The notes under the pieces are model-generated. The model was not told the DNA's origin. It saw nothing but the letters and a program-made list of their open reading frames with translations, and ran no database searches. A stretch of DNA of 64,000 nucleotides from Gnetum montanum (Eukaryota; Streptophyta; Gnetopsida; Gnetales; Gnetaceae): positions 373,087 through 437,086 of the forward strand of contig MNCI01022067.1 in assembly GCA_015680685.1 (NCBI GenBank). Reading direction: 5' to 3'. A program made the position numbers and the translations under genes. Numbering within the stretch: position 1 is the first letter of the stretch; the number at the start of each line of letters is the position of its first letter. This document shows, piece by piece, positions 43,195 through 56,184 of this stretch.

Positions 43195-45286
43195 TATAAT
43201 TGTGGTATCAATTTTTGCAAAAAGTAACTAAAGGTAATTCATCATATATATTTCATTTATAATGTCACTCCTTTCTTGAGAACACTACCCTACCCTCTAG
43301 TTACTGTAACATTTCACTTATGTCTAAATAGGCACTATAGGATATCATAGAAATGATTTGGCCATATTCAAAGATCAAATAATGGATCTCTCTAAAATGG
43401 TTACCAAAATTACAATTTTAAAAGAACTTGAAAGCAAAATAAAAATATCATGTACATAAAAAATTTTCAAGCTTTTTTATCTTCATGTATACTAATAAGA
43501 AAAAAGAATTCAATTAACTAACACCTAGATGATAATGATCATGATAAACAACAATGTAATAATGCTTAAAGATTTAAATTTAAACTTGCACTCCATATGC
43601 AAATGTAAAAAGTTTTCAAATAAATTAAGCTTTAGTTCTTCATATTTAAAAGACACTTCACTCAATTTTTAAAAAAATTTTAAAATACACTTTATATTTA
43701 AAGACACATTCCTTGATTTCTTTTTCTTTTTCTTTTTTTAAATTATAGAATACTAATTTCTTGATCTTGTAACCACACCAACTACCAATTGCAAATGTTG
43801 TGACCAAACTAATTGAGCAAAAACCTATAATCTCTAAATCATTTTATCATTTTATATTTAAGATAATAAGCCTGAAACTATCACAAAACTACATTGTTTC
43901 AACATCAATCATAGCTATTAAATACAATATTTCCATTTTAGGTGCAAGACAATTAATCCCTGCTAAACAAAGCAACAACTAAACAACAATATTTTCGCTA
44001 TTTATCTTTTTCCTTTTAAGAAAGAAAAAAAATTGTACTACATTCGTTTACTTCAATGTTATTACATGTTATAATTTCTCATGCCACCATAATGTGACAT
44101 GTAGGGAAAAAATGAAAAAGAAAAAAAGATAGAGAATCATCCCTTAAAAGCCCTCGATGCTCATCCTGTTAAGTGAGATCTAGAAAGATCAGTAAATGAG
44201 TCAAAGCTCCCAAAAGGTTCCCTTAACCTCTTTGAATAGTTGCACCTAAACTTGAACCCACATCTTCCAACTTAAGAAACATAAAGCTGCACCCAAGTTT
44301 AAAGCCGCTACTTCGAACTTGAGAGACAAAGCATATTACCATCACTCCTAATGACTATTCCATCACTTAGCCAGTCAACCATAAAAATCAAATAAGATAC
44401 CCTCTTAATGATATGAATTAACATAGAACTCTAGTTATCATATAATGGTGCATTTTAGAACTCTGGTTATCATATGATGGTATCACAACTGTTAAAATGC
44501 CATTGCGTCTTTAATTCGAAAGAAAATGCATAGGCAACCCTAAAGTGATTGAAGACTACATGGGGTAAAATATTCAAAAGGGAAATTTATATTGGTAGTT
44601 GCCCTTAACCTATTTTGTTTGTATGCTTCTACACTGAAGAATAATATACACCGAACGGTAATTGAGGTGTATGCATCATTTTGAAATAAAATTAACACCG
44701 TAAACACACACCACACGGTTATGAAATGCATCCATTAGAGGAAAAATTATTCGCATGTTCATGTGGTTGACTTGCATTCTCCCTTGATTCCATTCTCTGT
44801 AACAGCCGCATTCACACAGACAATGTCGATGACTTTTGTCATATAAATTTAGAGCAACTTTTTAAGAAATTATATTCCAACAACTATTCTTTTAAGCCTA
44901 TAAACAAGCAAGTTCTCAAACATGGTGATCTGAGTTCAAAATAACAATGACAATGAATCAACTCCTACAATACCTGGATGGTTGGTTAGCCATGTTTATA
45001 GAACTTATAATTTTGAACTGACAGAATAGATGTGTCCTAGCCAATCATGGTATGATTTAGCAAAAAAAGTAGGCAGGAAATGTTTAACCAAAACTCACCA
45101 TCCTTTTGCTTATATATGGCTTTAATTCAACAACATCATTATTGATTGCAGAGAATGATTACTTCAATTTGCGTTCTGCCTCAAATTCTTTCTTTGAATC
45201 TCTGCGAGATCCACTTTGCCATACTCTACCAAAGTTTGGTAACTGCTGATGTCAACCTCACCCATGCTAAGCATGGGCCATGATCA
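43195..45286 (+). other. AT-rich intergenic DNA, no gene recognised
   Basis: I see only a small tandem duplication at about 44425-44490 (AACTCTAGTTATCATATAAT then AACTCTGGTTATCATATGAT). No open frame has a recognisable family. Confidence 0.5.
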
Positions 45287-45452
45287 ACAAATTAATGTGG
45301 TAGAAATGCAAATACTTGGATGGATGATAAATGTGAGGAGAAAAGATAAACTGTTCAACACAAGAAGACCTAAAGTTGCTTATATTTCAAATAAACTATA
45401 GGAGTGATATCTTGGATGGCTTAGACATATGTAAAGAAGATTAGATAATGAG
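45287..45452 (+). mobile_element. 3' end fragment of an RTE-like LINE
   Basis: Translation of 45287 onward gives VVEMQILGWMINVRRKDKL, then VAYISNKL, a stop, YLGWLRHM, a stop, RRLDNE. This is the order found at the C-terminal end of RTE-type LINE polyproteins (EMRMLRW, then KLRE, then LRWFGHV-RR). Only this tail is present. Confidence 0.7.
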
Positions 45453-45587
45453 TTTTTTTTTAAATAAAAATAAAAAAACCAAAAAAAAAAACTTATGTAA
45501 CATTATTTCACGAAAGTCAAAGGAGGACCAAAATAGACATAAAAAAACGATTAAACATGATTTTTTTAAAAAAATTGCAAAATAAAT

Positions 45588-46011
45588 GAAAACAACAGTT
45601 TCTCTTTCTCAGAGGAGGAGGGCTGAAAGAAAAACCAGAAACAGCAATTTCTCTTTCTCAGGGAAATTAAGGGCCAAAAAAATCAGAAATAGCAATTTCT
45701 CTTTCTTAGGGAAGTTGGGTGCTGAAAAAAAAATCAAAACAATAGTTTCTCTTTCTCAGGGAAGAAGGGGGCTAAAAAAAACCAGAAACAACAGTTTCTC
45801 TTTCTCAAGGAAAAAGGGGGGCTGAAAAAAAACCAGAAACAGCAATTTCTCTTTCTTAAGGAAGTTGAGGGTTGAAAAAAAAATCAGAAACAATAGTTTC
45901 TCTTTCTTAGGGAAGTTGGGGGTTGAAAAAGAAAAAAATCAGAAATAGCAGTTTAGGGAAGAAGCGGGGCTAAAAAAACTAGAAACACCAATTTCTCTTT
46001 CTCAAAAAAGG
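45588..46011 (+). repeat. Minisatellite, about 50-bp unit, roughly eight copies
   Basis: Each unit reads approximately CAGAAACARCARTTTCTCTT, then TCTCAGGGAAGTTGGGGGCT, then GAAAAAAAAC. Units vary in the A-run length and in AAGTTGGG versus AAGAAGGG. The open frame at 45586-45825 (NFSFSGKL repeats) is a by-product of the array. Confidence 0.88.
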
Positions 46012-47534
46012 TGGATCAGATCCTAGGTTAACCAAGATGATAGTCACGTTTTTTTTTTCTTTTGTTTAAGTATGCAAGCGGTGCATGAGCAGGATAGTCT
46101 CTCTACGTGGCACGTGCATTAGAGGCTCTCTCTCCCTACTACCTACCCGTTAGCGACGCATAGTGCACGCAGCAATAAAAGATAATAGAAAATCTGTAAG
46201 CAATTGTCTCTTTATTTTCTGCAGTGGACAGCAGCACGTCAATGACTAGGGTGTGTGGCAGGTTGCAATGGTCCTCCCAGCAACTGCAACGACCTATTTC
46301 CTCCCTCCTAGGTTATTGCAACGAACTAGCAACGACAACATAGATTTCTACCAGTGGCATGCCATACGACGGTGGAGCTTTTTTCTCCCAACGATCTCTC
46401 TCGATGGTGCCAGATCCAGCTTCTCCTTTGTCCTTCTTCAGGTGGTGATCGTAGTCTTCCTGTCCAACAAAGGACACCAACGACAATGTTTCTGGCGACA
46501 CACGAGGCTGGCAAAACCGCTAGACCAAGCAAAATTCATTTCTTTACTTATTGTATTGAAAAAAATTATTTAATTTTAATTCTAGATTTTTTTTAATTTA
46601 TTATTTGCAAAAGGCCACATAGCCCTTTCCAGCTAAGACTATTCCAAGTTTCGGGAGGTGCCCTAGGCAATAGTCTCTTAAAATGAATTTTCTTTCCTAG
46701 TGTTGGTGCGACCAAAATTTATGCACATTTTTTGGCACTATAAGTGTTTTTCCCCGTCTTTTGCTTATTAACTTTTCTTGCCATTTTTCTAATCATTGTT
46801 ATCCCATTTTCTAAAATACCTATTTTCTATCGTTTTCCACTCCCTATTTTGTTTTTATTTCCTGAAAATTTCATTTTCCTTGTTTCAAACTTGTTTGATT
46901 TAAAATTTCTATTTTCAACCATTGCCATGAAATTTCTTTTTTTAAAGAATTTTTGAGCACTTTATTTCCTATTCTCAAAGTTAAATTCTTGAAAACTTTT
47001 GGGTCTCATCACCCATTTTTCTTTAATCCTTCTTTTTATAAAAAAACAAAAAACCCTCGCCCCTGCCCCTGCCTGCCTACCCCCACCCCCTTCTCTGTCC
47101 CATTTTCGAATTTGTGTTTTGACTATCCTTACCTTGATCCTAGGATAGATAACTTGGTTTTATTTAATTATGCAATTTTAAATTTATTTTTCTAAAATCT
47201 TGCATTTTATTGTTTCCCTTTTTAATTTTATAAGTATTGCAATTTTATACATTTAGTGTTCTTTCAATATATATATATATATATATCCTTTTTTAAAAAG
47301 CAAAAAAAAAATCAACATTTTAGTGTTTTTTTTTTTTACCCAAAAAAATTGTTATTTCAATATTTTTTTTCTTTTACGCAATTTTATAGTTTTATTCTAA
47401 TAATTACATTTTATGATTTTGTTTTATGAGTAAACTTACCTCTATTTCTAACCGACCAGTTACCCGTCTATTTGCATTAACAAAGCAACAAGTCTCACAC
47501 TTCCATGTTTTATTCCTAGATGAACCTAGACTAA
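46012..47534 (+). other. No gene recognised; possible leader or LTR of element E
   Basis: This stretch holds a G/C-richer patch at 46230-46540, T-rich runs, and an (AT)n run at about 47264-47286. It lies directly upstream of element E's gag and may contain its LTR and leader. I could not find a matching second copy or a clean primer site. Confidence 0.4.
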
Positions 47535-47535
47535 G

Positions 47536-49245
47536 ATGGCAGCCAATCAACCTTAGGCTCCCTTAATTAGCAACCCCTTCAACTTCACTAATTATCACGA
47601 TATCCCAAAATCACTTCAAAATATAAATTTGTTTTTCGATCCCACTAACCCTACTAGTGATGCCTACCAACATGTACAATGTTTCGAAACCTTACTTGGT
47701 ATCCATAACATTGTCCAAAATGATGTGGCATATAAAGTATTTGTGACAACTTTCAGGACCAAAGCAACCCAATGGTTTCTGATGCTCCTCAATGCCTCCA
47801 TTAACTCATGGAATGAGTTCAAAAATAAGTTTTTGATTTAGTTCGACAAATTCACAAGCCCTACCATAACATCTAGCAACTTCACCAATCGAAGAAAGCT
47901 ACCTGGGGAAAATGTTAGGGATTATAACCATAGATTCCTTCACCAATTGGCCTATCTACCAAGTGAGATGCAGCCACAACCTGATGGTATCCTCAACTTT
48001 TACCTCTCTACCATCGACCCATTCTTCGCCTTTGCTATCAAAGCAAACCCTAACATAACAGAAATACAGGGAGCAATGGCTAAAGCCATGGAGTTAAAGC
48101 AAATCACCCTTATGAACAGTATTCAAACTCAATTCGGAATGATAAGCATTAGTAATCCCATGCAATCTAACTCTCTACCAACTTTCCCAATGGCCAATAC
48201 TATGCTTCAAACTCATGTTCCCCTCCAAATGACTCAACATACAAATAACTATTTTCAAGCTCCCACATCTTCTTCATTCCTACCATCTAACATTGGTGGT
48301 TTCAATGATGATCAATTGAAGGCCTTAATCCAGTCCATCATCCCAAACAAGGTAACCAATCTGGTTGAATCCATGACTCAAGCTCAAGATCAGATGACCC
48401 AAATATTAACTACGCTTCAAAAACTTTCAAACAAAGTAGTTGAATTAAAGAGAAACAGAAGACCTCCTAGTCAAAGTAACCCAAATACTCAAACTGGATC
48501 ATCCCAAACAAACACCCCACAACAACCAAATCCACCTTCTATACTTAGAACAACTCCACTTCAACCAGAAGCCAAAGAAGTACCTAAGACTTATGATCTG
48601 GTTGAGAATTTAAAGAAAATTAAAGCTAACATTTCAATGTATGATCTGTTACATTTTGATGAAATGAAAGAGGTGGTTCAAGAGATACTTCATAAACCAG
48701 AAACTAATAAAGGAAAATCCTCAACCCCCGAAAGGCAAGTTCACTTCACAAAAAGTCCCAACACATTATCAATACAAAATGTAAACAATTCCATGATGAA
48801 TAAGAAAGAGCAACCTCCTTTCCTAACAACTCTAATTATTTTAAGAAAGAATGTTCACAATTGTTTGATGAATTCTGGAGCAACTATTAGTGTCATGCCT
48901 CTTGAAGTATGTAAGGCTTTAGGAGCACAAATGATACCACAAACGAAAAATGTGATTCAACTCAATGGATCCAACGTACCTGTAGTAGAGTCATTAAAAT
49001 GAGTGAAAGTGCAACTTAAACAATACCCTACGTTTACATGTTACATAGATATCTTAGTAGTTGACATGTCACTCACCTATGGTGTATTTAGGACTTTTGG
49101 AGCCAAGTTTAGGGGCTTCTTTAGGTTGGATTTCTCTGAGCTATTAATCCCTATCAAAGAAAAATCTAAGTACATGACTATACCTCGAGAACCCTTCTAC
49201 AAACAAGTAATTATAGCCTTGGATCAACAAAATCAACCTTTGTAA
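47536..49245 (+). pseudogene. Element E gag-protease relic
   Basis: Gag core motifs are DAYQHVQCFETLLG, ATQWFLMLLNASINSW and RKLPGENVRDYNHRFLHQLAY. A Gln/Pro/Asn-rich region with LTTLQKLSNKVVELKRN follows. The protease active site reads LMNSGATISVM, with Asn for the catalytic Asp (GAT to AAT). The body (MPLEVCKALGAQ, VVDMSLTYGVF) runs to 49245. Stops lie at 47552, 47839 and 49000. The reading frame 47947-49002 is open for 351 codons, unusually long for such an old element. Confidence 0.82.
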
Positions 49246-49579
49246 ATGACTATGTGAGTGAAATTACAAAAATAAATCCTGTCTCTCATGTACATTCCAC
49301 TAAATCCTATCAAAGTTCTAGAGAACGAGAAGAGATCTATGGAGACACCTTACCTTATCAACAACACAATGGATTTCATCTGACTGATCCATCACCTTTA
49401 GAGGAAGATAAAGATGCAAGTAAAACGCTACCTCTTAAAACATTTGAAGGTGTGCTAAATTTTAACGACACATCCGTGGAACATTCTCCTAGAAAGGCTA
49501 TATCCGATAACCCACCAAGACCTAAACCTATCATTGAAACTTATATAAAAAAAAACTTGATAGAAAACGATCAAGCAAG

Positions 49580-49894
49580 TTAAGATTAGATCTTGATTTT
49601 CATAATCTTAAGCATCGACAAATTGTTAAACAATGTCTTGACAAGAAGTATGTTGGTGAAGTCTTTAAAATAGAAGACCTAGTCTTGGAAAAAGGTAGAA
49701 CATGTGACCAAGCAAATCTTCAAGGTAAGTTCTCTCCTATTTGGTCAAGCCCATTCAAAATTAAAGATGTCATTGGCCCCAATGTGTACAAGGTTGCTGA
49801 TGTGCAAAGACGTAGATTACATAGAAATTTTAATGCATTTCATTTGAAGCATTTCTACTCAGGTGCCCCACATGGACACCTAGTAGATACTTAA
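49580..49894 (+). pseudogene. Element E integrase C-terminal domain relic
   Basis: VLEKGRTCDQANLQGKFSPI, then WSSPFKIKDVIGPNVYKVAD, and RRLHRNFNAFHLKHFY fit the GPY/F-type end of gypsy integrases (W-GPF, Y-L, HLK-Y). It is separated from the protease by the deletion. Confidence 0.75.
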
Positions 49895-50484
49895 TTGCAT
49901 GCTTTCTTCCTCTTTATCATGCATTTTGTTTGTGTATAGTTACATTTGCATATTTTCTTTGCATTTCCATCATTTCTTTCGTCGCATATTGTTTTGATTT
50001 TTGCTTTCAATGTGATTTTAATAATCATTATGATCTTTTGAGTTACTAGGCATTGAGTCATCATAGCACCATTGGAAAATAATGTTAGTATAATGCTTTA
50101 TATAATATTTCTTATTAGTATTACATAAAATCTCTTTTATGCTATATATTTCAATCATGTTTTGATTCTTCTCAATCTTTTTCAAGGTTTTAGTTTCTCT
50201 AGTTATGTTGGATTATGGAGCATGAGATTTGTGCTAACTTATCATGTAATCATCATGATCATGTGAGTGTAGGATAGGTGATGTTGAAGAATGGTTAGCC
50301 TTAATCACTAGGTGACCTTGGAAAACCCCATTTTCCTTTTCGAAGTCTCAGCCCTCAAGTGTGTTCATCTCTACTTGAGAACCCGTAGCCACCCAGGAGA
50401 CCTACTATGATGCCATCAAATTGTAATCAAAGGCACATGCACAAAGGTTGAACTACACCATGGGCAAAGTTCCGAAAAGACCAT

Positions 50485-50535
50485 GTTCATTGGAGTTACC
50501 AAATCAAGAGTTACTACTAGACTAACACCTCATTG
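50485..50535 (-). mobile_element. SINE-like fragment
   Basis: On the minus strand, GGTGTTAGTCTAGTAGTAA followed by CTCTTGATTTGGTAACTCC matches the head of the tRNA-derived repeat seen at 56707-56860. Confidence 0.5.
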
Positions 50536-50589
50536 TTTAAGATGAAAAATGAAAAGCTATTGGACTAGATAGAAGTTTGAAAAGCATTT

Positions 50590-51925
50590 GGAGATATAGG
50601 AATTTCATTGTTGGTAAAATTATTTAACAAAATTTTGAAAAATGGATAAATGCCTAAAAACTAGAAAACATTCTTGTTCCCATCCACCAAAATAAAGAAG
50701 ACATGCAAAATTGTGCAAACTATAAAGGGATCAAGCTAATTAGCCATACTATAGAGCACTGGGAAAGAATTACAGAGCAACATCTCATAATTAAATTAAT
50801 AGTATCAAAAAAATCAATTTAGATTTATGCAAAGAAGATTTATTATAGAGGTTATTTTCTTGATACAACAATGAATAAAGAAATTAAAAAATATATAGAA
50901 AAATTGTATATATGATCTTTATTGACTTGGAAAAAGCATACAATAGAGTACCTAGACATATTAGTTAATGGGCCTTACAAAAGAAAAACACTCCTGATAA
51001 ATATAATAAAGTGATTCAAGACATGTATAAAGTAGCTACTATTAGCATTAAAATAGTTGGGTGAGTCACATCTAATTTTCCAATCACTTAGCCATACTTA
51101 TTTGATATCCTTAGGGATCAAGCACCAAAAGAAAAAAGGATGAAATCCCTTGATGCATGCTATTTGTAGATGATATTGTATTGGTGGACACACTTCAAAA
51201 AAATATTACTTCTAAAATGAAAAAGTGGAGACATGTTTTAGTACAAGACAGAATATATAAAATGTAATTTCAATAAAAGCATAAACAATGGTGAAATAGA
51301 AATGAGAAATAAAAAATATACCTCACCATATCAAAAATAGGATTGAGGCATAATGATCAAAATAGAGATAGTCTGGTGGTATTTTATGCAGTAAAAAAAA
51401 TTTCAATAAAATGAAAGAAAAATATTTACAAGATATTGCTAAAGCCTCTTATCTTGTATGATGTTGAATGTTGGGTTATACAAATGCTTAGATGGATATT
51501 AAATGTTACAAGAAGAGAGAAATTGCACAATATGGATAATGTATAAAGTCTTGGAGTGGTGTCCATTTTAGATAAGCTACAAAAATTATGTTGTAGAGGG
51601 GTGCCAACACCAATGGTGGGGTGGGTGTGAGCCCCTAAAATATAAATATATTAAAAATAAAAATTCAAAGTACAAAAGTAGAGAAGCACTACAAAGAGGA
51701 TAAAGAATAAAATAACAAAAAAAAGGCCTCATGGTTTTAGGGATGTCGTAGATGATTTGTGTATGTGCAAAGAAAATCAAATAATAAACCTATTTTAAAA
51801 AGTTACTACATCAATGTTCTTAGAAACCTATAGAAAGGAAGACCAAAAATGATAGGGAAAAAAACAATTAAAGATGATGTAAAGAAATTGCTAATAAATA
51901 AGAATCTAGCTCTTCAAGGAGGCTA
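50590..51925 (+). mobile_element. RTE-like LINE reverse transcriptase relic
   Basis: In shifting frames the segment shows an NC-NYKGIKLISHT motif near 50712-50745, NQFRFMQRR near 50820, IDLEKAYNRVP near 50920-50955, and a CMLFVDDIVLVD box near 51155-51190 (catalytic Asp-Asp visible in DNA). PLILYDVECWVIQMLRWI follows near 51440-51500, and RKGRPKMIGKKTIKDD near 51835-51880. This order is that of the RTE-type LINE polyprotein. A segment of unrelated sequence lies at about 51595-51800. The element is heavily mutated. Confidence 0.78.
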
Positions 51926-53325
51926 ATAATAAAAGAAAACATAGGTAACAACCCCCATTTTATAAATTTGTTTTATGAGTAATCTATCCTCCAACCTTAA
52001 TACTTTTGAAGCTATTGATTAAGATCTTAAATTTTTTGAACAAGACAACTTTTAAAATCCCTTTTCCAAAATTTTATCACAATTCAATTACACCAAATGG
52101 AATTGAACTTATTACTTTGGGATGTTATTTTTGGAAGTTGTAAAATAAGATGTAAAAATATCTTATACCCTATAAGATATTTTCTACTTGTTTCAGTACA
52201 TTTCTAATGTATTCTTTGAACTACAACTAAAAAATTTTATTTTGAAAATGACTAAATTGTAATCTTATTAGTTGAAGTTCAAATCCAAAATGATTTATTT
52301 TTAAACTTAATTAACATATTTTTCAAATTACAAATGTGTGTGAGCTTTTACATTCATTTGACATAAAATTAAGAAACTATTCAATACTTACCAGCAATTT
52401 CTATCCACCCATACATGCCATGCAATTTTAGATTTAAATGAAATCTGCATTGCATTGCCTGATTTTGCCCAAGAATTTGAGCAATGTTATTGTATCATTA
52501 AAACTGAAATTTATTAAACTTGTAGAACTTTTTGTAAACCTTCAGGATCTAATAGAAGGTCCATGCTTAGTTCTAAAAACAACTATATATTTAAAAATAT
52601 GACAAAAAATTCTCAATAAAATTTGAAACAAATCAACCAAATTTACAATCCCACCTCATTGTAACAACATATCTTTTAACTATCTTGTAATTGCACCCAA
52701 CATATCTTTTAACTATCTTGTAATTGCACCCGATATAAGTTTGCATGTTATTTACATTTCATGCTTCCCAATGATTCCAATACCAGCAAGTCTTCCCAAC
52801 GTTGAGTGGAAAAAAGCTTTATCGTTTAAAACACAGTTCAAAATTTGGTAAAAGAAGCATCTATCGATAAACCGTAAGAATCTGCATTCGTTCGAAAGAA
52901 TTGAGAAAGTGGAACAAATTCGTTAGAAGCAAAACCGATATTTACAAATTCAATGTCATATCCGTCCACTACTGATAATTCCATGACAGTTGAGCTCCGA
53001 GCCGTGTCACAAAATTGACTTTCAAACATTTGCAAATTATTTTTTTGGTCGACGAAAATACAAAGAAAAAAGAACAAATACCAAGTAAACTCATTCCATT
53101 CAAACAGTAAATATCAAAGAAAACGCCAGCAAACATTATCAGCAGGTTGCTCACACATGAAAGGGACAAAGCAAAATAAGGCTAAAAGGGCAAAACGACA
53201 TACTAATAGTTTATGTAACCTTACAACCACTAGATCTCTGAGCCAGAAATCATACATCATAATATGAATATTTAACATAAGTTGAATGCACATCTAGCAT
53301 GTTCTATAAGATTTGTCTATAAATA
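51926..53325 (+). other. Intergenic DNA with a 33-bp tandem duplication
   Basis: CATATCTTTTAACTATCTTG followed by TAATTGCACCC occurs twice in a row at 52668-52731. No gene is recognised. The right end is downstream of the MSRB stop codon and probably contains its 3' untranslated region. Confidence 0.6.
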
Positions 53326-55808
53326 TTACTGTTTTGCTGGTGTGAATTTGATGGAAATACTATTAACACAATGCCTTTCATCCGTCGGTGTTGGAAAGCC
53401 TTCTCCTTTGAAGACATGTCCCAAATGACCACCACAGGCAGTACAGGTTATTTCAGTGCGGCGGCCATCAGGATCAGGCTGCAATCATTCAATAGCAAAA
53501 TCATCAAACTGTTATGTATAAATGAAGCAGTAACAAACAATCACTAAACAAAGGTATATTGATTTAATCTTTGATCGTATCACATACAGTGCGGTTAATA
53601 GCTCCAGGAAGGCCTTCAAAAAATGCTGGCCACCCACAACCCGAATCAAATTTTGTTGTTGACTTATACAATGGAGTGCCACATCCAGCACAATTGTAGA
53701 CGCCTTCTTCAAACAATTTGTTGTACTCTCCAGTTCCTGGTAACCTAGGTAATTCATTGGTTGAATAATGGTCAGAACGTCTATGTGTACATTTGCTTTC
53801 AAATATCTTATGTTAATGCAAGGAGAATCGGAAGACTTTGGCAAAACAGGTGTGGCACTAAAGCTTGGCAGCAAATTAAGTTAGAAAACATGTCTCAAAT
53901 TTTTCATAACTAATAAATCATCTTCTTACCTGTTCAAAGCAAAAAAGAGGAAACTTTAAAAACAGCATAAGACAAAAGCTTTACTCTGATGCGAAATTTT
54001 ACTGATTTTCTAACAAGATCCTGAAAGATGCAAGTCCTCAATTGTCCAGCATTTCACAAGGTTCTAATCAATAATGTGAACATATTATAATTTCTATACC
54101 ACCTTAAAAGTTATTTTCAAATACCCCATGTTGCAATCTAATGGATTTTAGAGAGATAGGAAATATAAGAAAAATCTTGTTGGAAAAGCAGAAAAACAAA
54201 ACCGTAGGGTAATGCATAAAGTTGCCAGCCATGAGATTTCCCAGGAACATTTGGTACAATAGGTTGGAAAATTCCCAGGTATGTTCCTGTCCACATAAGG
54301 GAACAGGATATGCTTGGGGATGCTGCATTCGAACGTAAAATCATTTGCATCACAATAACGATCAGTAAAATCCCCACCTAAATCTGGTCTGCATTCTAAA
54401 TGGTAAGAAAAATGTAGAATGTTGAAGCATATTCTTCAACAGCAATTCATAATTTGACATCTGTGACTACCACCTACAAAACCAATGCCTTCATAAGTTG
54501 ATATGAGATTTAAAAACAATATGTGCTCTGTATGCCAGCATTATTCAGATGAAACATTCAAGACGTAAAATAGAAGAAAGTATGTATTCAAACACCATGA
54601 TAAAAGCCATAAAGTACTGCTATATCCTCCATTAGCTGCTAGTGCTGTCTACTCTATGTTTGCACCTAGACCAGAGCCTCGAGTGACTCCTAAATTGCAT
54701 AACTACCCATTTTTACCTATAACCTTATAAATGGTAATTTTCTTCCCGATGTCTTCGAGATTCAAAAATTTTTCTAATCCTTGATATTCACGCGTCCTTT
54801 CAAATTAGGGAACTAACACAAAGCTAGAGTCAAATCACTAATGGCTTATTAAGTTTTTTGGGAATATATATGCGCAAGCTTTAAGAATCTGATGTCCCAT
54901 TATACGTATTTCTATTATCAATATAGCCTTCTTGTATTTCCAATAAACGTTTAATGTTTGTATTATCAATGCTCGACTTTTATTCACGCTAATACATTTA
55001 CAGTTTCCCGGATTCTCTCAACCCCCGAAAAAACATAACAAAACAATACCAATAATAACATATCATGTAAACCTACTTAGATAAATGCGGCAGAATTGCA
55101 AATTACCTATTCTCTTAATTAAAACAGTGAACTGCTCTTATATTTAGAAGCTTTATCGAGCCAATAATATCTTAATGTCCTTCCTTGAAAAATACATAAC
55201 GCTAAACTCCATAACAAACTCTTGCAAGGGTCCACGTGCAGCGTCGGTAACCTAACTCCTATTCAAAGGCTTGGAACTAGACCTGATTTTCTCATTTCTT
55301 GATAACGAACATAGCATCTGCGTGCATACTTTACTTCTCATTCCTGTTCACAGCACGACAGACACCTACCGTAAAACCCTTGGCAAGTTCATAACCCTAG
55401 AATTTCCAACACAATTTCAGGGAAGAACCATTGGTACCTTCACCGTTTCAGATTACAACGAACTAACGAGAAACACTCAGAGAATCTGTGAATTTGCACA
55501 AACATTACGTACTCGGTTCCCTTCTGTCTCAGAATGCGGAACTGCTCCGGGGAAAGGATCGCCTGCCATTCTTCCTCAGATTTCTGTACCGCCATGGCCG
55601 ATTTCGACTCAGACGAGCAATGCACGGATCTAAGACGACACGCGCCTCTGTATTTAACGGCTCGAGCTGGTGACGGTTGAGAGGGCTTGATCGCGGAATT
55701 GAAATTACGAAGTGAAGTTGTTGGCAGGGGAAACCTGGCGGATGCAAGGAACAATCTTACCGTGAAGCCAATCCTGGGGGGAAATTGGGCAGTTGCAGTC
55801 ATGGCCAT
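53326..55808 (-). CDS. MSRB: Methionine sulfoxide reductase B, three exons, apparently intact
   Basis: MSRB reduces methionine-R-sulfoxide in proteins. Exons are 55808-55513, 53744-53588 and 53478-53326, with canonical GT/AG borders and fitting phases, giving 201 residues. Residues 72-99 read [19 protein letters not shown] and onward, the start of cytosolic plant MSRBs. Zinc ligands are CAGC (117-120) and CTAC (163-166). SGCGWPAFF holds Cys135, the likely resolving Cys. RHCVNS holds the catalytic Cys188. The first 71 residues are rich in Ser, Arg and Pro and look like a plastid transit peptide. Starting at Met72 (55595) would give a 130-residue cytosolic form. Intron 1 is about 1.77 kb, intron 2 109 bp. 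No stop, frameshift or lost motif is seen. Confidence 0.94.
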
Positions 55809-56180
55809 GGCTTATAAAAAGTAATCTATTACGTGAATACTTCGTAGGTTCCGAAGAGATAGGATAGGATGAATTTATGATCCAGTAACTTTCTAGTGCC
55901 TCCGAAAGAAGGAAAATCCAATCAAAATAGGATATTAGTGTATCTGGTCCATGTTAAGGCCGTCGTTCATGCTGGTTTGCATTCGCTCCATTTCTCAGAA
56001 AGAAACTATATTTGTTGAGCCAAAGTGGGCTTGGGGTACAAGCCTTTTTAGCGAGTTGTCTTTGTTGTTATGCAACAGTAGGCACCTTGGTAGGTACGGG
56101 ATCACATGGGATGAAGTGAAAAAGCTATAATCATTTCGTGTAACATCCTGTCAATTATGATTATGGTGTTACAATTCTTT
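55809..56180 (-). promoter_or_regulatory. Probable MSRB upstream region
   Basis: This is the gene-free DNA upstream of the first MSRB ATG. On the minus strand a TTTTTATAAG string lies about 10 bases before that ATG. If it acts as a TATA element, transcripts would begin inside exon 1 and favour Met72. This is an inference from spacing only. Confidence 0.35.
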
Positions 56181-56184
56181 CATT

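Larger units (their letters stand above)
47535..50480 (+). mobile_element. Element E: internally deleted Ty3/gypsy retrotransposon
   Basis: A gag frame begins at about 47536 (MAANQP), continues past a stop at 47839 to 49002, and leads into a protease relic (CLMNSGATISVMP). Between about 49250 and 49600 the sequence passes directly to the integrase C-terminal region. No RT, RNase H or integrase core lies between. The tail after 49895 resembles the 3' region of elements A and C (TTGATTTTTGCTTTCAATGT; GGCATTGAGTCATCA). It was therefore mobile, if at all, only with proteins supplied by another element. Confidence 0.78.

Noticed and set aside
45586-45825. 79-codon frame with NFSFSGKL repeats
   Set aside because: By-product of the 50-base tandem repeat.
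46253-46600. Overlapping open frames on both strands in a G/C-richer patch
   Set aside because: No recognisable domain, no intron signals, no homologous copy in the window. Possibly part of an LTR or leader of element E, but unproven.
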